DNA from: Allomuricauda sp. | GTDB lineage: Bacteria > Bacteroidota > Bacteroidia > Flavobacteriales > Flavobacteriaceae | Length of the DNA: 64,000 bases | Assembly: GCF_002699205.1 (NCBI RefSeq) | Contig: NZ_PABT01000009.1 | Coordinates: forward strand, 89,458-153,457 | Direction: 5' to 3' | Shown: piece by piece, positions 50,585 through 58,694 of the stretch | Layout: each line of letters begins with the position of its first letter | How positions within the stretch are numbered: position 1 is the first letter of the stretch | Made by a program: the position numbers and the translations under genes | The notes under the pieces: model-generated | What the model saw: only the letters and a program-made list of their open reading frames with translations | The model's database searches: none | Told to the model about the DNA's origin: nothing

Positions 50585-51376
50585 ATGAACAAAAGCACTT
50601 TTAAAATCAGTAAAATGGACTGCCCTTCAGAAGAGCAGATGATTCGGATGAAGTTGGAGTCCCATACACAAGTAAAACACTTGGATTTTGATATTCCCAA
50701 CAGAAAATTGGAAGTATATCACTTGGACGGCACCAAGGAGATACAAACGTCCATAGCCAGCTTACAACTTGGGGATTCCCTAGAGGGAACCATAGAAGCC
50801 GAACCGCCCGTAATGGAAGAACAATCCAAACAAAAAAGAATGCTTTGGTGGGTCTTGGGCATCAACTTTGGCTTTTTCGTTATCGAAATGACCACTGGTT
50901 GGATTTCCTCTTCAATGGGACTTGTGGCGGATTCGTTGGATATGCTGGCAGATTCCATCGTTTACAGCCTGAGCTTGTTTGCTGTAGGCGCAGCCATGTC
51001 ACGCAAGAAAAATATAGCCAAAATCAGCGGCTATTTTCAAATGGGATTGGCCCTCTTGGGCTTTTCAGAAGTACTGCGTAGGTTTTTCAGCGATACTGGA
51101 ACGCCCTTGTTCCAATGGATGATCATAGTTTCAATTTTCGCATTGGCAGGTAATTTGATTTCCCTCTGGCTCATCAACAAAACCAAGAGCCAAGAGGCCC
51201 ACATGCAGGCGAGCGCCATTTTTACGTCCAATGATATCATTGTGAACGGCGGTGTTATAGTTGCAGGTGTGCTGGTCTATTTTCTGAACAGCAAATGGCC
51301 CGATTTGATAATTGGTGGCATCGTCTTCATGTTTGTGATGCGGGGCGCCTTAAGAATATTGAAACTGTCGAAGTAG
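50585..51376 (+). CDS. Cation diffusion facilitator (CDF) with N-terminal HMA-like domain
   Basis: 263 residues. An N-terminal ferredoxin-like domain with MDCPSEEQ (CxxE rather than CxxC) is joined to a CDF membrane part. The first helix is WWVLGINFGFFVIEM. TM2 carries ADSLDMLADS, the D-x3-D metal-binding motif of the family, and SNDIIVNGGVIVAGVLV is in TM5. Five to six TM helices are predicted. The long His-rich loop and cytosolic C-terminal domain of CzcD are missing, so it is a short form. It probably exports Zn, Co or Cd. Its start is 26 bp after the broken small gene. Confidence 0.82.
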   Translation: MNKSTFKISKMDCPSEEQMIRMKLESHTQVKHLDFDIPNRKLEVYHLDGTKEIQTSIASLQLGDSLEGTIEAEPPVMEEQSKQKRMLWWVLGINFGFFVIEMTTGWISSSMGLVADSLDMLADSIVYSLSLFAVGAAMSRKKNIAKISGYFQMGLALLGFSEVLRRFFSDTGTPLFQWMIIVSIFALAGNLISLWLINKTKSQEAHMQASAIFTSNDIIVNGGVIVAGVLVYFLNSKWPDLIIGGIVFMFVMRGALRILKLSK

Positions 51377-51558
51377 CTTCAGAAAGCCTAGGATTAGAAA
51401 TATGATGACCAAAAAACAATGAATATCCAGATTTGGGCAATAGTATTGGGATCGACGACCTGGGGACGCGTTCGGGTTCGAACAGATTGTTAAGGTCATT
51501 GAAGATGCTCCAAAGCTGGGGCTGAATAAATGGTGGACAGCCATCAAAATTATTGAAT

Positions 51559-51741
51559 ATGTCCAAGAACAGAAGGGAGAGAAGGCTTGCGAAAAAAGAT
51601 AGAAAACCCATGAATGGAGGAATAACGAAGAAAGACAAAGTCTCATGTATGTTGATATTTACCGCAATGTTCATAGTACTTCTCCTCCTTTACTTTTTAG
51701 AGGCCATTCTATATTTCTTTTACCTTCTTATTGAAACGTAA
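51559..51741 (+). CDS. Small membrane protein
   Basis: 60 residues from the ATG at 51559. The first 30 are strongly basic (SKNRRERRLAKKDRKP), followed by one hydrophobic helix (CMLIFTAMFIVLLLLYFLEAILYFFYLLI). It is positioned 15 bp before the universal-stress gene on the same strand. The 180 bp before it (51377-51558) contain no clear gene; a short stretch translated QIVKVIEDAPKLGLNKWWTA is open but unrecognised. The family is not known. Confidence 0.5.
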   Translation: MSKNRRERRLAKKDRKPMNGGITKKDKVSCMLIFTAMFIVLLLLYFLEAILYFFYLLIET

Positions 51742-51756
51742 CAAAAACAAAGCGAT

Positions 51757-52602
51757 ATGAAAACAACAACAATCTTGGTTCCAGTAGATTTTACATCCGT
51801 AGCAAAAAATACGGTGAACTATGTTATCGGCCTATCGAAGCAACTAACGACAAAAATGATTTTTGTTCACGCCTACACCGTGGCATATCCATCGAGCACT
51901 CCCATGGGAATGGGAACCATGGCAGCTCCGATTTCGGGAGCCCGTGAATCCCAGGAAAAATCAAACAAACAAAAACTCAAGGATTATCTCGAAAGCTTTC
52001 CGGAACTCGCATCCAAGGATTACAAAGGTTTCGTTGATTTTGGCGCGACCGTAGATGTTATTTGTCAAACTGCCAAAGATGAAAATGTTGACGCCATCAT
52101 TATGGGGACCGAAGGAGCAGACTCCCCGATGGAAGAATTTTTTGTGGGCACCGTGACTGAAAAAGTAAGTCGTAATGCACCTTGCCCGGTATGGGTTGTT
52201 CCAGAAAGCACAAAGTATGATGCTATTGAACATTTGGGCTTGGCACTGGACGGGGACAGTTTGGGCAATGAGGCTGATAAAGACCTATTGATCAAGTTGC
52301 TGGAAACATTTACTGCCAATTTACATCTCGTACAAATTACGAATGACAAGGAGGATATTCCCTTAAAAGAAAATGAAGTGCTTTCATATTATAAAAACCT
52401 TTTGGGCCAAAGGGAATTCACCTTCAACATTTTCCAAAATAAAGATACTGAAGAAGGCATCAACAAGTTTCTAAGGGAAAACCCAATAGATTTGCTGGTG
52501 CTACTCTTCAGGGAACACGGATTTTTTGAGCGGGTATTGGAGAAAGGACTAAGAAAAAGATTGGTTTTTGGTTCCGATAAACCCTTACTTATACTCAAAT
52601 AA
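51757..52602 (+). CDS. Universal stress protein, two Usp domains
   Basis: 281 residues. The first Usp domain runs from TTILVPVDFTSVAKNTVNYVIGL to ADAIIMGTEGADS-like (DAIIMGTEGADSPMEEFFVGTVTEKVSRNAPCPVWVVP). The second (about 150-281) is degenerate and ends LLVLLFREHGFFERVLEKGLRKRLVFGSDKPLLIL. Tandem UspA proteins are usual in Bacteroidota. The ATP-binding G-x2-G-x9-G(S/T) of the first domain is only partly present. It is a cargo gene between metal transporters; a general stress role is inferred. Confidence 0.85.
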   Translation: MKTTTILVPVDFTSVAKNTVNYVIGLSKQLTTKMIFVHAYTVAYPSSTPMGMGTMAAPISGARESQEKSNKQKLKDYLESFPELASKDYKGFVDFGATVDVICQTAKDENVDAIIMGTEGADSPMEEFFVGTVTEKVSRNAPCPVWVVPESTKYDAIEHLGLALDGDSLGNEADKDLLIKLLETFTANLHLVQITNDKEDIPLKENEVLSYYKNLLGQREFTFNIFQNKDTEEGINKFLRENPIDLLVLLFREHGFFERVLEKGLRKRLVFGSDKPLLILK

Positions 52603-52986
52603 GATAATCTCCAGCAATATCAATACATATTTTTCGGCTTTAGATAAATGGTTGCTAAAACGGATGGATTTGATTGTGATGCGGCGATGGAAACCGAAAA
52701 AGCGATCATTCAAACCCATCAACCATCCAAAGTTGTTTGATCCACTAAAAAAAGTCGATCAACCCGAAAACTTGGTTTGCAGAACAATATATTCAAGTAA
52801 TTGTCCTGATTTTGGGAGCAGTTAGGATGGCTAAAAAGTGGAGCGTTTTGCCAATATAGGTTTGGCATTATGGACTATTTTAAATGCTATTGGATTGCAA
52901 AAAATGAAATGGTGCTGACTCATATTCATACAAGTAATCTTTAGGACCAACTTTGCTGGTATAAATTAGGCTTACATAAAAAAATA
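52603..52986. other. Degraded sequence, no gene recognised
   Basis: About 380 bp. Short open pieces translate to unrelated or stop-broken sequence (for example a Lys/Arg-rich piece near 52660-52760), and none matched a family I know. It probably contains remnants from rearrangement between the usp gene and the IS110 fragment. Confidence 0.35.
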
Positions 52987-53010
52987 GCCCATCCGAATAT
53001 TCGGATGGGC
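52987..53010 (-). terminator. Strong intrinsic terminator
   Basis: Perfect 12 bp palindrome, half-site GCCCATCCGAAT (52987-52998) with its complement at 52999-53010. Read leftwards it is followed by a T-tract (the A-run at 52978-52984). It sits 20 bp past the stop codon of the broken minus-strand gene at 53031. Confidence 0.8.
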
Positions 53011-53030
53011 CATTAAATGATTTGGATCAC

Positions 53031-53294
53031 TTAGAGCTCAAAGATCAGGATATCCTTTTCGATCTCCGACTTCCGCTGTTCCAAAGTCTTCTGCAACTGG
53101 GTGGTCACCAAATTGATGAGATTGCTGTTGGTGGTCTTGAACTCCAATCCATGGGAATCCCAGATGTAAAATGAACTGGAACCGTCTTGGTTGTAGTTGA
53201 ACTTGGTGAGTTCTCCAAGGGTCTGGTTCAGGCGTTCCCTATGGTCGCCAAGCCTCTCAACTTTTCAAACTTCTGGATCCGGCTGTCGATGCTG
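53031..53294 (-). pseudogene. Frameshifted C-terminal part of a mobile-element protein gene
   Basis: Read on the minus strand: SIDSRIQKFEK, then one base out of frame, VERLGDHRERLNQTLGEL, TKFNYNQDGSSSFYIWDSHGL, EFKTTNSNLINLVTTQLQK and KSEIEKDILIFEL to the stop. The join near 53258-53262 keeps protein-like sequence on both sides only if one base is added or removed. The gene begins abruptly next to a transposase fragment on the other strand, so the N-terminus was lost. The family is unknown to me. Confidence 0.55.
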
Positions 53295-53296
53295 CC

Positions 53297-53503
53297 GTGG
53301 CACACAATAGGGAGTACAGTCTGTATGCACAACGTAAAAAACTTGAGGGAAAACCTTATTTCTTGATAATGAACAATGTCTCCAATAAAATTTTAACAAC
53401 TGTTTACGGAGTGGTCCAAAGTAGGAGACCATACGATATCAACCATATTTGCGTTGATCCTAGAAATATAACTAGGACAAACTTGCCATTAAAGGTAAAT
53501 TAA
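53297..53503 (+). pseudogene. IS110-family transposase, C-terminal fragment
   Basis: The reading AAVAHNREYSLYAQRKKLEGK, then VSNKILTTVYGVVQSRRPYD fits the C-terminal end of IS110 transposases (Transposase_20 then a basic tail). IS110 proteins are about 320-400 residues, so about 80% is missing. It abuts a broken gene on the opposite strand, which suggests an old IS insertion followed by deletion. Confidence 0.55.
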
Positions 53504-53522
53504 AAGAATCAATTTAAACGTA

Positions 53523-53554
53523 TTTAAGTATTTGCTTAATTTATTATACCTTTG
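53523..53554 (+). promoter_or_regulatory. Promoter with ArsR-like operator for the arsR-merTP operon
   Basis: The -7 box TACCTTTG (53547-53554) matches TAnnTTTG exactly. A -33-like TTTA (53523-53526) is 20 bp upstream. A dyad TTAAG-N6-CTTAA (53524-53539) covers the -33 box and half the spacer. ArsR/SmtB repressors bind AT-rich dyads of this kind. The ATG is 15 bp after the -7 box. Confidence 0.65.
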
Positions 53555-53569
53555 TACTAAATTCATCCC

Positions 53570-53941
53570 ATGAAACTTGAAACTAGCTGCATTAGGGCAG
53601 AGGCCGATTACGTTCAAATACTACGCTGTAAAGAAGAATTGAACGCTGTATCAGCTTCCATCGAGGTAATAAGTAAGGTTATGGCACTGGCCGGTAATAA
53701 GGTTCGTTTTAAAATGTTGTATCTGCTGCAACGGGAAAACGAATTATGCCCTTGTGACTTTGCGGATATTCTGGAAATGAGCGTTCCCGCTATTTCCCAG
53801 CATTTACGTAAGATGAAGGATGTCAATGTCATTTCTACCCGTAGAGATGGTCAAACCATCTTTTATCGAATTTCAGAGGAGAATAAAGCTTTTTTGACTA
53901 CTATTTTAAGTAATGTAGCACCTGAAAGAAAAACTGCATAA
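53570..53941 (+). CDS. ArsR/SmtB-family metalloregulator
   Basis: 123 residues. The winged HTH is FKMLYLLQRENELCPCDFADILEMSVPAISQHLRKM. CPCD in helix 3 is a metal-sensing Cys pair position. The N-terminus has two further Cys (SCIRAEADYVQILRCKEEL), so the site may be thiolate-rich (Hg, Cd or Pb). It is the first gene of an operon with merTP (1 bp gap) and the GDCCVxC-type gene (1 bp overlap). It would repress this operon at the dyad at 53524-53539 until metal binds. Confidence 0.88.
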   Translation: MKLETSCIRAEADYVQILRCKEELNAVSASIEVISKVMALAGNKVRFKMLYLLQRENELCPCDFADILEMSVPAISQHLRKMKDVNVISTRRDGQTIFYRISEENKAFLTTILSNVAPERKTA

Positions 53942-53942
53942 A

Positions 53943-54545
53943 ATGAAAAAAACAATGACATCAAATCGAACTGCTTTTGCTGGGTTGTTTTCGGCTATCG
54001 TAGCTTCTCTATGTTGCATAACTCCTGTTTTGGCGTTGCTTTCCGGAACTACGGGTGTTGCCTCTACCTTTTCTTGGGTAGAACCCTATAGGCCTATTTT
54101 GGTAGGTTTGACCGTTTTGATTCTTGGTTTTGCCTGGTATAAAAAATTAAAGCCACGTCCACAGGATATTGATTGCGCCTGTGATGATGACAAACCTAAA
54201 TTCATCCAATCAAAAACATTCTTGTTTTTGGTGACCATTTTTGCTGGTATTATGTTGGCGTTTCCTTATTACTCGCATTTGCTCTTTCCCAACTCAAGCG
54301 TTAAGAAAAAGGTCCTTTACGTATCCGAAAACAATGTAGGTGAATTGAACTATTCCATTCAGGGGATGACCTGTACAGGTTGCGAAGCCCATATTGAAAA
54401 CAAAGTCAATCAATTGCAAGGTATTTTGGAAGTAGATGCAAACTACGAAAAATCTAGTGCTTTGGTGAAGTATGACAAGGGTAAGGTAACACCTGATGAA
54501 ATAGCTACCGCCATTAGAAAAACCGGTTACAAAATCATTGAATAA
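53943..54545 (+). CDS. merTP: MerTP fusion mercuric transport protein
   Basis: 200 residues. The N-terminal part is MerT: FAGLFSAIVASLCCITPVLALLSG with the CC pair in TM1, three membrane segments, and DCAC in the cytosolic loop. After the last membrane segment (FLFLVTIFAGIMLAFPYYS) comes a MerP-like HMA domain with GMTCTGCEAHIENKV. MerT-MerP fusions are the usual form in Bacteroidota. It would move Hg(II) into the cytosol. No merA reductase or merB lyase is in the window, so uptake alone would be harmful unless a reductase is encoded elsewhere. Confidence 0.92.
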   Translation: MKKTMTSNRTAFAGLFSAIVASLCCITPVLALLSGTTGVASTFSWVEPYRPILVGLTVLILGFAWYKKLKPRPQDIDCACDDDKPKFIQSKTFLFLVTIFAGIMLAFPYYSHLLFPNSSVKKKVLYVSENNVGELNYSIQGMTCTGCEAHIENKVNQLQGILEVDANYEKSSALVKYDKGKVTPDEIATAIRKTGYKIIE

Positions 54546-54754
54546 TGGAGGTTATCTTAAAATCCACTCTTACTTGCCCGAACTGTGGGCATCAAAAAGA
54601 AGAAGAAATGCCGACAACGGCCTGTAAATTCTTCTACGACTGTGAGAATTGTAATAAAGTACTAAAACCCAAAGAGGGAGATTGTTGTGTTTTTTGTTCT
54701 TATGGTTCAGTGGCCTGTCCTCCCATACAATCTGGCACTGGTTGCTGTAATTAA
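54545..54754 (+). CDS. GDCCVxC-domain small Cys-rich protein
   Basis: 69 residues with 11 Cys. An N-terminal zinc-ribbon (LTCPNCGHQ...CKFFYDCENC) is followed by GDCCVFCSYGSVACPPIQ, the defining block of the GDCCVxC family, and a C-terminal CC. Members are found beside mer genes and are thought to bind mercury in the cytosol. It overlaps merTP by one base (ATAATGG), so it is co-translated. It may be the acceptor for incoming metal, in place of MerA; that is inference. Confidence 0.88.
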   Translation: MEVILKSTLTCPNCGHQKEEEMPTTACKFFYDCENCNKVLKPKEGDCCVFCSYGSVACPPIQSGTGCCN

Positions 54755-54869
54755 TGATTTTGACTGACTCAATAATCTAAAGTTCTATGGTGCTATGGAC
54801 ACTTTTACGATAACAATTTTGCTTAATTCTTTAAAGAAATTTGGTTTTTAATAGAGTATATAAATAGGG

Positions 54870-54935
54870 ACAAAGGAGCGGCTTTATGCCGTCCCTTGTC
54901 CGGCAAATTTTTGCGGGCTTAGCTTTCGATGATAT
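54870..54935. repeat. Three-copy hairpin module, copy C
   Basis: Hairpin 1 is GCGGC-TTTAT-GCCGT (54878-54892). Then CCCTTGTCCGGC as in copy B, hairpin 2 (GCAAA-TT-TTTGC), and CGGGCTTAGCTTTCGA with two changes from copy B. The AAGGAAACGG block found in copies A and B is missing. It sits just past the stop codon of the integrase gene. Confidence 0.75.
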
Positions 54936-54954
54936 TGGTTAAGGCGATATTCTT

Positions 54955-56211
54955 TTACAGATTAATAATGCCCCTTTCCCTTGTATTGTTGGAAAAGCTC
55001 AATGCCCTTCTCAGTCCGCTCATATCCGAACTGATTTTTTCTTCCAAGACCCTTGCATAGACCTGAGTGGTCGAAATCTTGGTGTGGCCCAGCATTTTTG
55101 AAACGGTTTCTATGGGAACACCATTCGATAGTGTTACCGTGGTGGCAAATGTATGCCGGGCCGAATGAAAGGTAAGGTTCTTGGAAATCCCCAATAAGGC
55201 TGTTATTTCCTTTAAATAGGCATTTGTTTTTTGGTTTGAATATACCGGAAGTAATTTACCTTGGTTCAAATGGGGATGGTCCTCATATTTTTCCAGAATC
55301 TGCTTTGCGACTTCAAGTAGTGGGATTTTTACGGGTTGTTCATTTTTTTCACGTTGGGTAAAAATCCAACGTTCTCCATCAATACCAACCACGATATTGC
55401 TTTTGTCCAACAACCTGACATCCGTATATGACAATCCGGTATAACATGAAAACACGAAAATGTCCCGTACTATACCATATCCCTTGTCCTCAATATCGGC
55501 CTCTTGGAAAAGCTTCAGCTCCTCTTGGGACAGAAATTCCTTTTTATATCTCTTGAATTTAAGTTTATACCTGGTAAATGGATTTTTTTCCAGCCATTCA
55601 AGATCCATGGCCAGATTCATCAATTTACGCAGCCTTTCCAAATGTTTCATAACACCGTTATTGTTCAAAGGGTTTGAATTTTGGAGGGATGGCCCTTTTC
55701 TCAGATACTGTTCAAAGTCAATGATGAAACTGTACTTCAGATGCTTTAGGTATATATCATTGGTCTTCTTTTCCCTAACAAGAAACCTTCGAATATAATT
55801 TTCGGTGGTATAGTAATTCTTCAGCGTCCCCGGTTTGAGTACGCCTTTCATATTTTGGTTGTGGTACGCCACTAATTCCAATAAAGTTTTATGTCTTTCG
55901 TCATGCCCGACGAACCTAGCCTTTATGGATTTTGCCGTAACCAACTCAAATTCAGCGGATAACTGTTTGTGGCATTGTAGTAATTTGGCATATACCTGGT
56001 CCAGATAGGTGTTCAATGCCTTGCCCTCAGGTGTCCTGGAGGTGGTTTTCTTCGCTTTGGTGTCCCAATAGGTAACCGATGTTTGTCGTTGTAAACTGAT
56101 TTCTGCACGTTTTCCATCAACCGTTACACGTGCATAAATTGGGGCCGAATCCCCGTTTCTCTTGGCTATATTAAGCCAAAAATGGATGCTAAAAGTTCTT
56201 GTAGTGCCCAT
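54955..56211 (-). CDS. int: Tyrosine recombinase/integrase, IntDOT-like
   Basis: 418 residues. The N-terminal arm-binding region has TRTFSIHFWLNIAKRNGDSAPIYARVTVDGKRAEISL, the core-binding domain has GTLKNYYTTENYIRRFL, and the catalytic domain has FVFSCYTGLSYTDVRLL, then FHSARHTFATTVTLSNGVPIETVSKMLGH and the nucleophile in TTQVYARV. The first catalytic Arg of TGLR is Ser, as described for IntDOT of CTnDOT. The other catalytic residues (HxxR, H, Y) are present. It lies at one end of the mobilizable region and is the likely integrase of the element. The att site was not found. Confidence 0.92.
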   Translation of the reverse strand: MGTTRTFSIHFWLNIAKRNGDSAPIYARVTVDGKRAEISLQRQTSVTYWDTKAKKTTSRTPEGKALNTYLDQVYAKLLQCHKQLSAEFELVTAKSIKARFVGHDERHKTLLELVAYHNQNMKGVLKPGTLKNYYTTENYIRRFLVREKKTNDIYLKHLKYSFIIDFEQYLRKGPSLQNSNPLNNNGVMKHLERLRKLMNLAMDLEWLEKNPFTRYKLKFKRYKKEFLSQEELKLFQEADIEDKGYGIVRDIFVFSCYTGLSYTDVRLLDKSNIVVGIDGERWIFTQREKNEQPVKIPLLEVAKQILEKYEDHPHLNQGKLLPVYSNQKTNAYLKEITALLGISKNLTFHSARHTFATTVTLSNGVPIETVSKMLGHTKISTTQVYARVLEEKISSDMSGLRRALSFSNNTRERGIINL

Positions 56212-56673
56212 AGACTCTCACTTTAAGTTAATACTCGATTTGATATCGAAAGTCAAATCGAAGCGAAAGTCAAATGCTAAGGAGTTACCAATGTAGTGAA
56301 AAAATCCGGTCGAAAAAAGGTAACCGAATAGGTAACTTTTGTTTTGATTTTAAAGCTAACTGTATGATATCAAAAAAAATGAAATCAATTGAAAATCATA
56401 CAGTTAACTTTTTATTGGTGTCTATTGACACCCTCTTTGTCGGGGTGGCAGACTTAGCTGACCATACATAACCCGCTGTTATTCATTTATTTATGTAACT
56501 TTTCTTAAAAGTGCACACCTGATTGCACAACAAAACCATGAAAAGAACTTCGGAGATATAATTTGCTCTCCTTTGATTATCTTAAAGTACAAAAACTATA
56601 GAAATTATTGAAATTAGACTAGTGTTCATTGGGTTTTTTATTGATTGTTGTTAATGATGACTGAAAGAAAGTG

Positions 56674-56925
56674 TCATTTTTTGACTAGCTTACATTCAAA
56701 ACTATTAATAATAACAAACCAATATTTTTGTAATAAAGTTCGATTGGACAATTCTTGTCGCTCAAAGAAATAGTCATAAATTGACTTACATAAAAGACTA
56801 TTTGCACTTGCATTATTTCTCATATTTATCAACACAAACGCGCAAGCATACAAAAAGCTGACTTCAACTAAAAGCATCAGAAAATTTATAACCCAAGGAA
56901 GAAGAACCTTGATTTTCATTGCCAA
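56674..56925 (-). CDS. Possible small membrane protein
   Basis: 83 residues with one hydrophobic segment near the N-terminus (VLLPWVINFLMLLVEVSFLYACAFVLI), then a polar region with YDYFFERQEL and a basic end. There are no neighbours on its strand within 450 bp. No family is recognised. It may be a chance frame in AT-rich DNA; I list it because the composition is protein-like. Confidence 0.3.
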   Translation of the reverse strand: MAMKIKVLLPWVINFLMLLVEVSFLYACAFVLINMRNNASANSLLCKSIYDYFFERQELSNRTLLQKYWFVIINSFECKLVKK

Positions 56926-57230
56926 TCACTTTTGACATCGAAACGGATTCAACAAAAGGCAAAAACGATTCAAAGTAGAGGATTAGGAAAAGTAAAAAAC
57001 CAATGAAATACTTCCTCAAAAGATGCTAACAATATTTAATATATGGTTTTTATGAGTGGTAACCTTGCATGTACTGATACTATTTGTATACTCTTCAACA
57101 CTATTTTTACCAACTAGGAGTCGCACTGAAAGGTAGAAAAAGAAAAAAATTAGTTCAACTGCCAAAATTTCTAAAAATTGTAAAATACAGTTTTTTTAAG
57201 TTTATCATAGGGTTCGGGTTTGCGGATTAA

Positions 57231-57407
57231 ACCCTATCAAATTTGTATTGGTCAGAATTCTCTCGTTATGACCGGCACCTAAATATGGGAGGAGGTCACA
57301 ATTCCAAAGTACCAAGAAATAGTGAGTCCGCTGAATGGTTTGTTAAGAATTTCCCATATTTATCAAAAACCTTAAAGAAATATTTAATAATTTCAAACAT
57401 TAAGTAA
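57231..57407 (+). pseudogene. Short protein-like frame, probable remnant
   Basis: 58 residues without a good start, after an in-frame stop: NLYWSEFSRYDRHLNMGGGH, then KVPRNSESAEWFVKNFPYLS, ending in a basic helix. The sequence is protein-like (GGGHN, NSESAEWF) but not assigned. An ATG at 57285 would give only 40 residues. It precedes lanC on the same strand by 66 bp. It may be the tail of a lost gene; a short peptide with a role in the RiPP pathway is less likely. Confidence 0.3.
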
Positions 57408-57473
57408 ATTCTTTATTCTAAAAGAGAATTTTATGTTTTTACATATAAAAAAGTTTTTACGTTTATTTATGTT

Positions 57474-58688
57474 ATGAAAAATACTCCTTTCTTTCAAAAG
57501 AAACTTCGCGAAATAAACCACATCGTCCAAAATCAATATAAAGATTTAACAGAAGTCGGGGTTATTGCTGGAATTTCGGGACTTGCGCTTTTTCAATATT
57601 ATTACTCAAAATATCTTGATGTTGATGAATATGGGGATTTTGGATCCAAAATGCTCTCTTATAGTATTGAAAAAATAAACTCAGGATATTCAACCCCCAC
57701 CTTCTCTAGTGGTATTGCGGGTTTGGGTTGGACCATTCAACATTTGGATAACAGAGATTTTATTGATGTAGATTGTGACAATCTACTTTCACATTTTGAT
57801 CAATACTTGTATGACCATATGATTTCTGATTTTAGTAATGGTAATTATGACTTCTTGCATGGAGCTTTGGGCTATGGGTTCTACTTTTTATGTAGATATA
57901 GGAGCACAGAAAACATAGATTTAAAAAATCGTTATCAATCATATCTCTTAGAGTCTGTCAGTAGTCTAAAAAACTTGTCAATATCAAAAGAGGGGATAAT
58001 AAAATGGGAGTCAATACTGGATATAGAAAAAAGGAATAAAGGGTTTAACTTATCTCTTTCCCATGGAATCTCTAGTATACTCAATTATCTATCACGTATA
58101 TATGAAATAGGTATTGAAAGAAAAGAAACAAGAAGACTTATTCAGGGAGGTATTAACTTTATTCTCAGCTTTGAAAATAAAAACGCAAGAAAAACGGCAT
58201 TATTTCCTAGTTGGATAGAAAATAATAAAGCCCTTGAATATAATGGAAGAGTTGCATGGTGTTATGGCGACTTAGGAATCGGCATTTCTCTATTACGTGC
58301 GGCTACATCAATTGCAGATAGACAATTACAGCTTCATACCTTAGAAATTTTATATCACACTACAACTAGAAAACTACCAAGCCAGACTTTGGTCAACGAT
58401 GCGGGGATTTGCCATGGCTCTTATGGAAATGCCCTAATTTACCAAAGATTGTTTCAAGAAAGCAAAAAGAATTTATTTAAAAAATCATTTGATTTTTGGA
58501 TTGAAGACGGCATCGAAAAGGCCATTCACAAAGATGGCTATGCAGGTTACAAACATTGGTACCCCTCAAAAAATAGTTGGTCTTCTGAGTTAACCTTATT
58601 AGAAGGTATAGCCGGTATAGGTTTGGTAATCATTGATTTTCTTTCCTCTGAACCAAATGATTGGGATGAATGCCTTTTGATAAGTTAA
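57474..58688 (+). CDS. lanC: LanC-type lanthionine cyclase
   Basis: 404 residues, normal LanC length. Gly-rich repeats characteristic of the alpha,alpha-toroid are seen: GVIAGISGLALFQYYY, SSGIAGLGWTIQHL, FLHGALGYGFYFL, AWCYGDLGIGISLL, GICHGSYGNALIYQ, and LLEGIAGIGLVIID. The zinc ligands are Cys in WCYGDLG and Cys-His in CHGS. It would add Cys thiols to dehydrated Ser/Thr to form thioether rings. It is the first gene of the cluster, with 6 bp before lanB. The very AT-rich codon use matches the rest of this cluster. Confidence 0.92.
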   Translation: MKNTPFFQKKLREINHIVQNQYKDLTEVGVIAGISGLALFQYYYSKYLDVDEYGDFGSKMLSYSIEKINSGYSTPTFSSGIAGLGWTIQHLDNRDFIDVDCDNLLSHFDQYLYDHMISDFSNGNYDFLHGALGYGFYFLCRYRSTENIDLKNRYQSYLLESVSSLKNLSISKEGIIKWESILDIEKRNKGFNLSLSHGISSILNYLSRIYEIGIERKETRRLIQGGINFILSFENKNARKTALFPSWIENNKALEYNGRVAWCYGDLGIGISLLRAATSIADRQLQLHTLEILYHTTTRKLPSQTLVNDAGICHGSYGNALIYQRLFQESKKNLFKKSFDFWIEDGIEKAIHKDGYAGYKHWYPSKNSWSSELTLLEGIAGIGLVIIDFLSSEPNDWDECLLIS

Positions 58689-58694
58689 TAAACT

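Larger units (their letters stand above)
56212..57473. other. AT-rich region between the integrase and the lanthipeptide cluster
   Basis: About 1.26 kb. It probably includes the right end of the mobilizable element. Visible items are a small membrane frame on the minus strand (56674-56925), an inverted repeat (ATAGGGTT 57207-57214 with AACCCTAT 57230-57237) and a degraded frame at 57231-57407. Repeated GGTAAC words near 56320-56335 were noted. No exact direct repeat matching the left side (19.8-20.1 kb) was found by eye. The last 60 bp are likely the lanC promoter region (TACGTTTA, one base off the -7 consensus). Confidence 0.4.

Noticed and set aside
53570..54754. Complete mercury resistance operon
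   Set aside because: Only regulator, MerTP and GDCCVxC genes are present; no reductase or lyase was found, so full Hg detoxification is not claimed.
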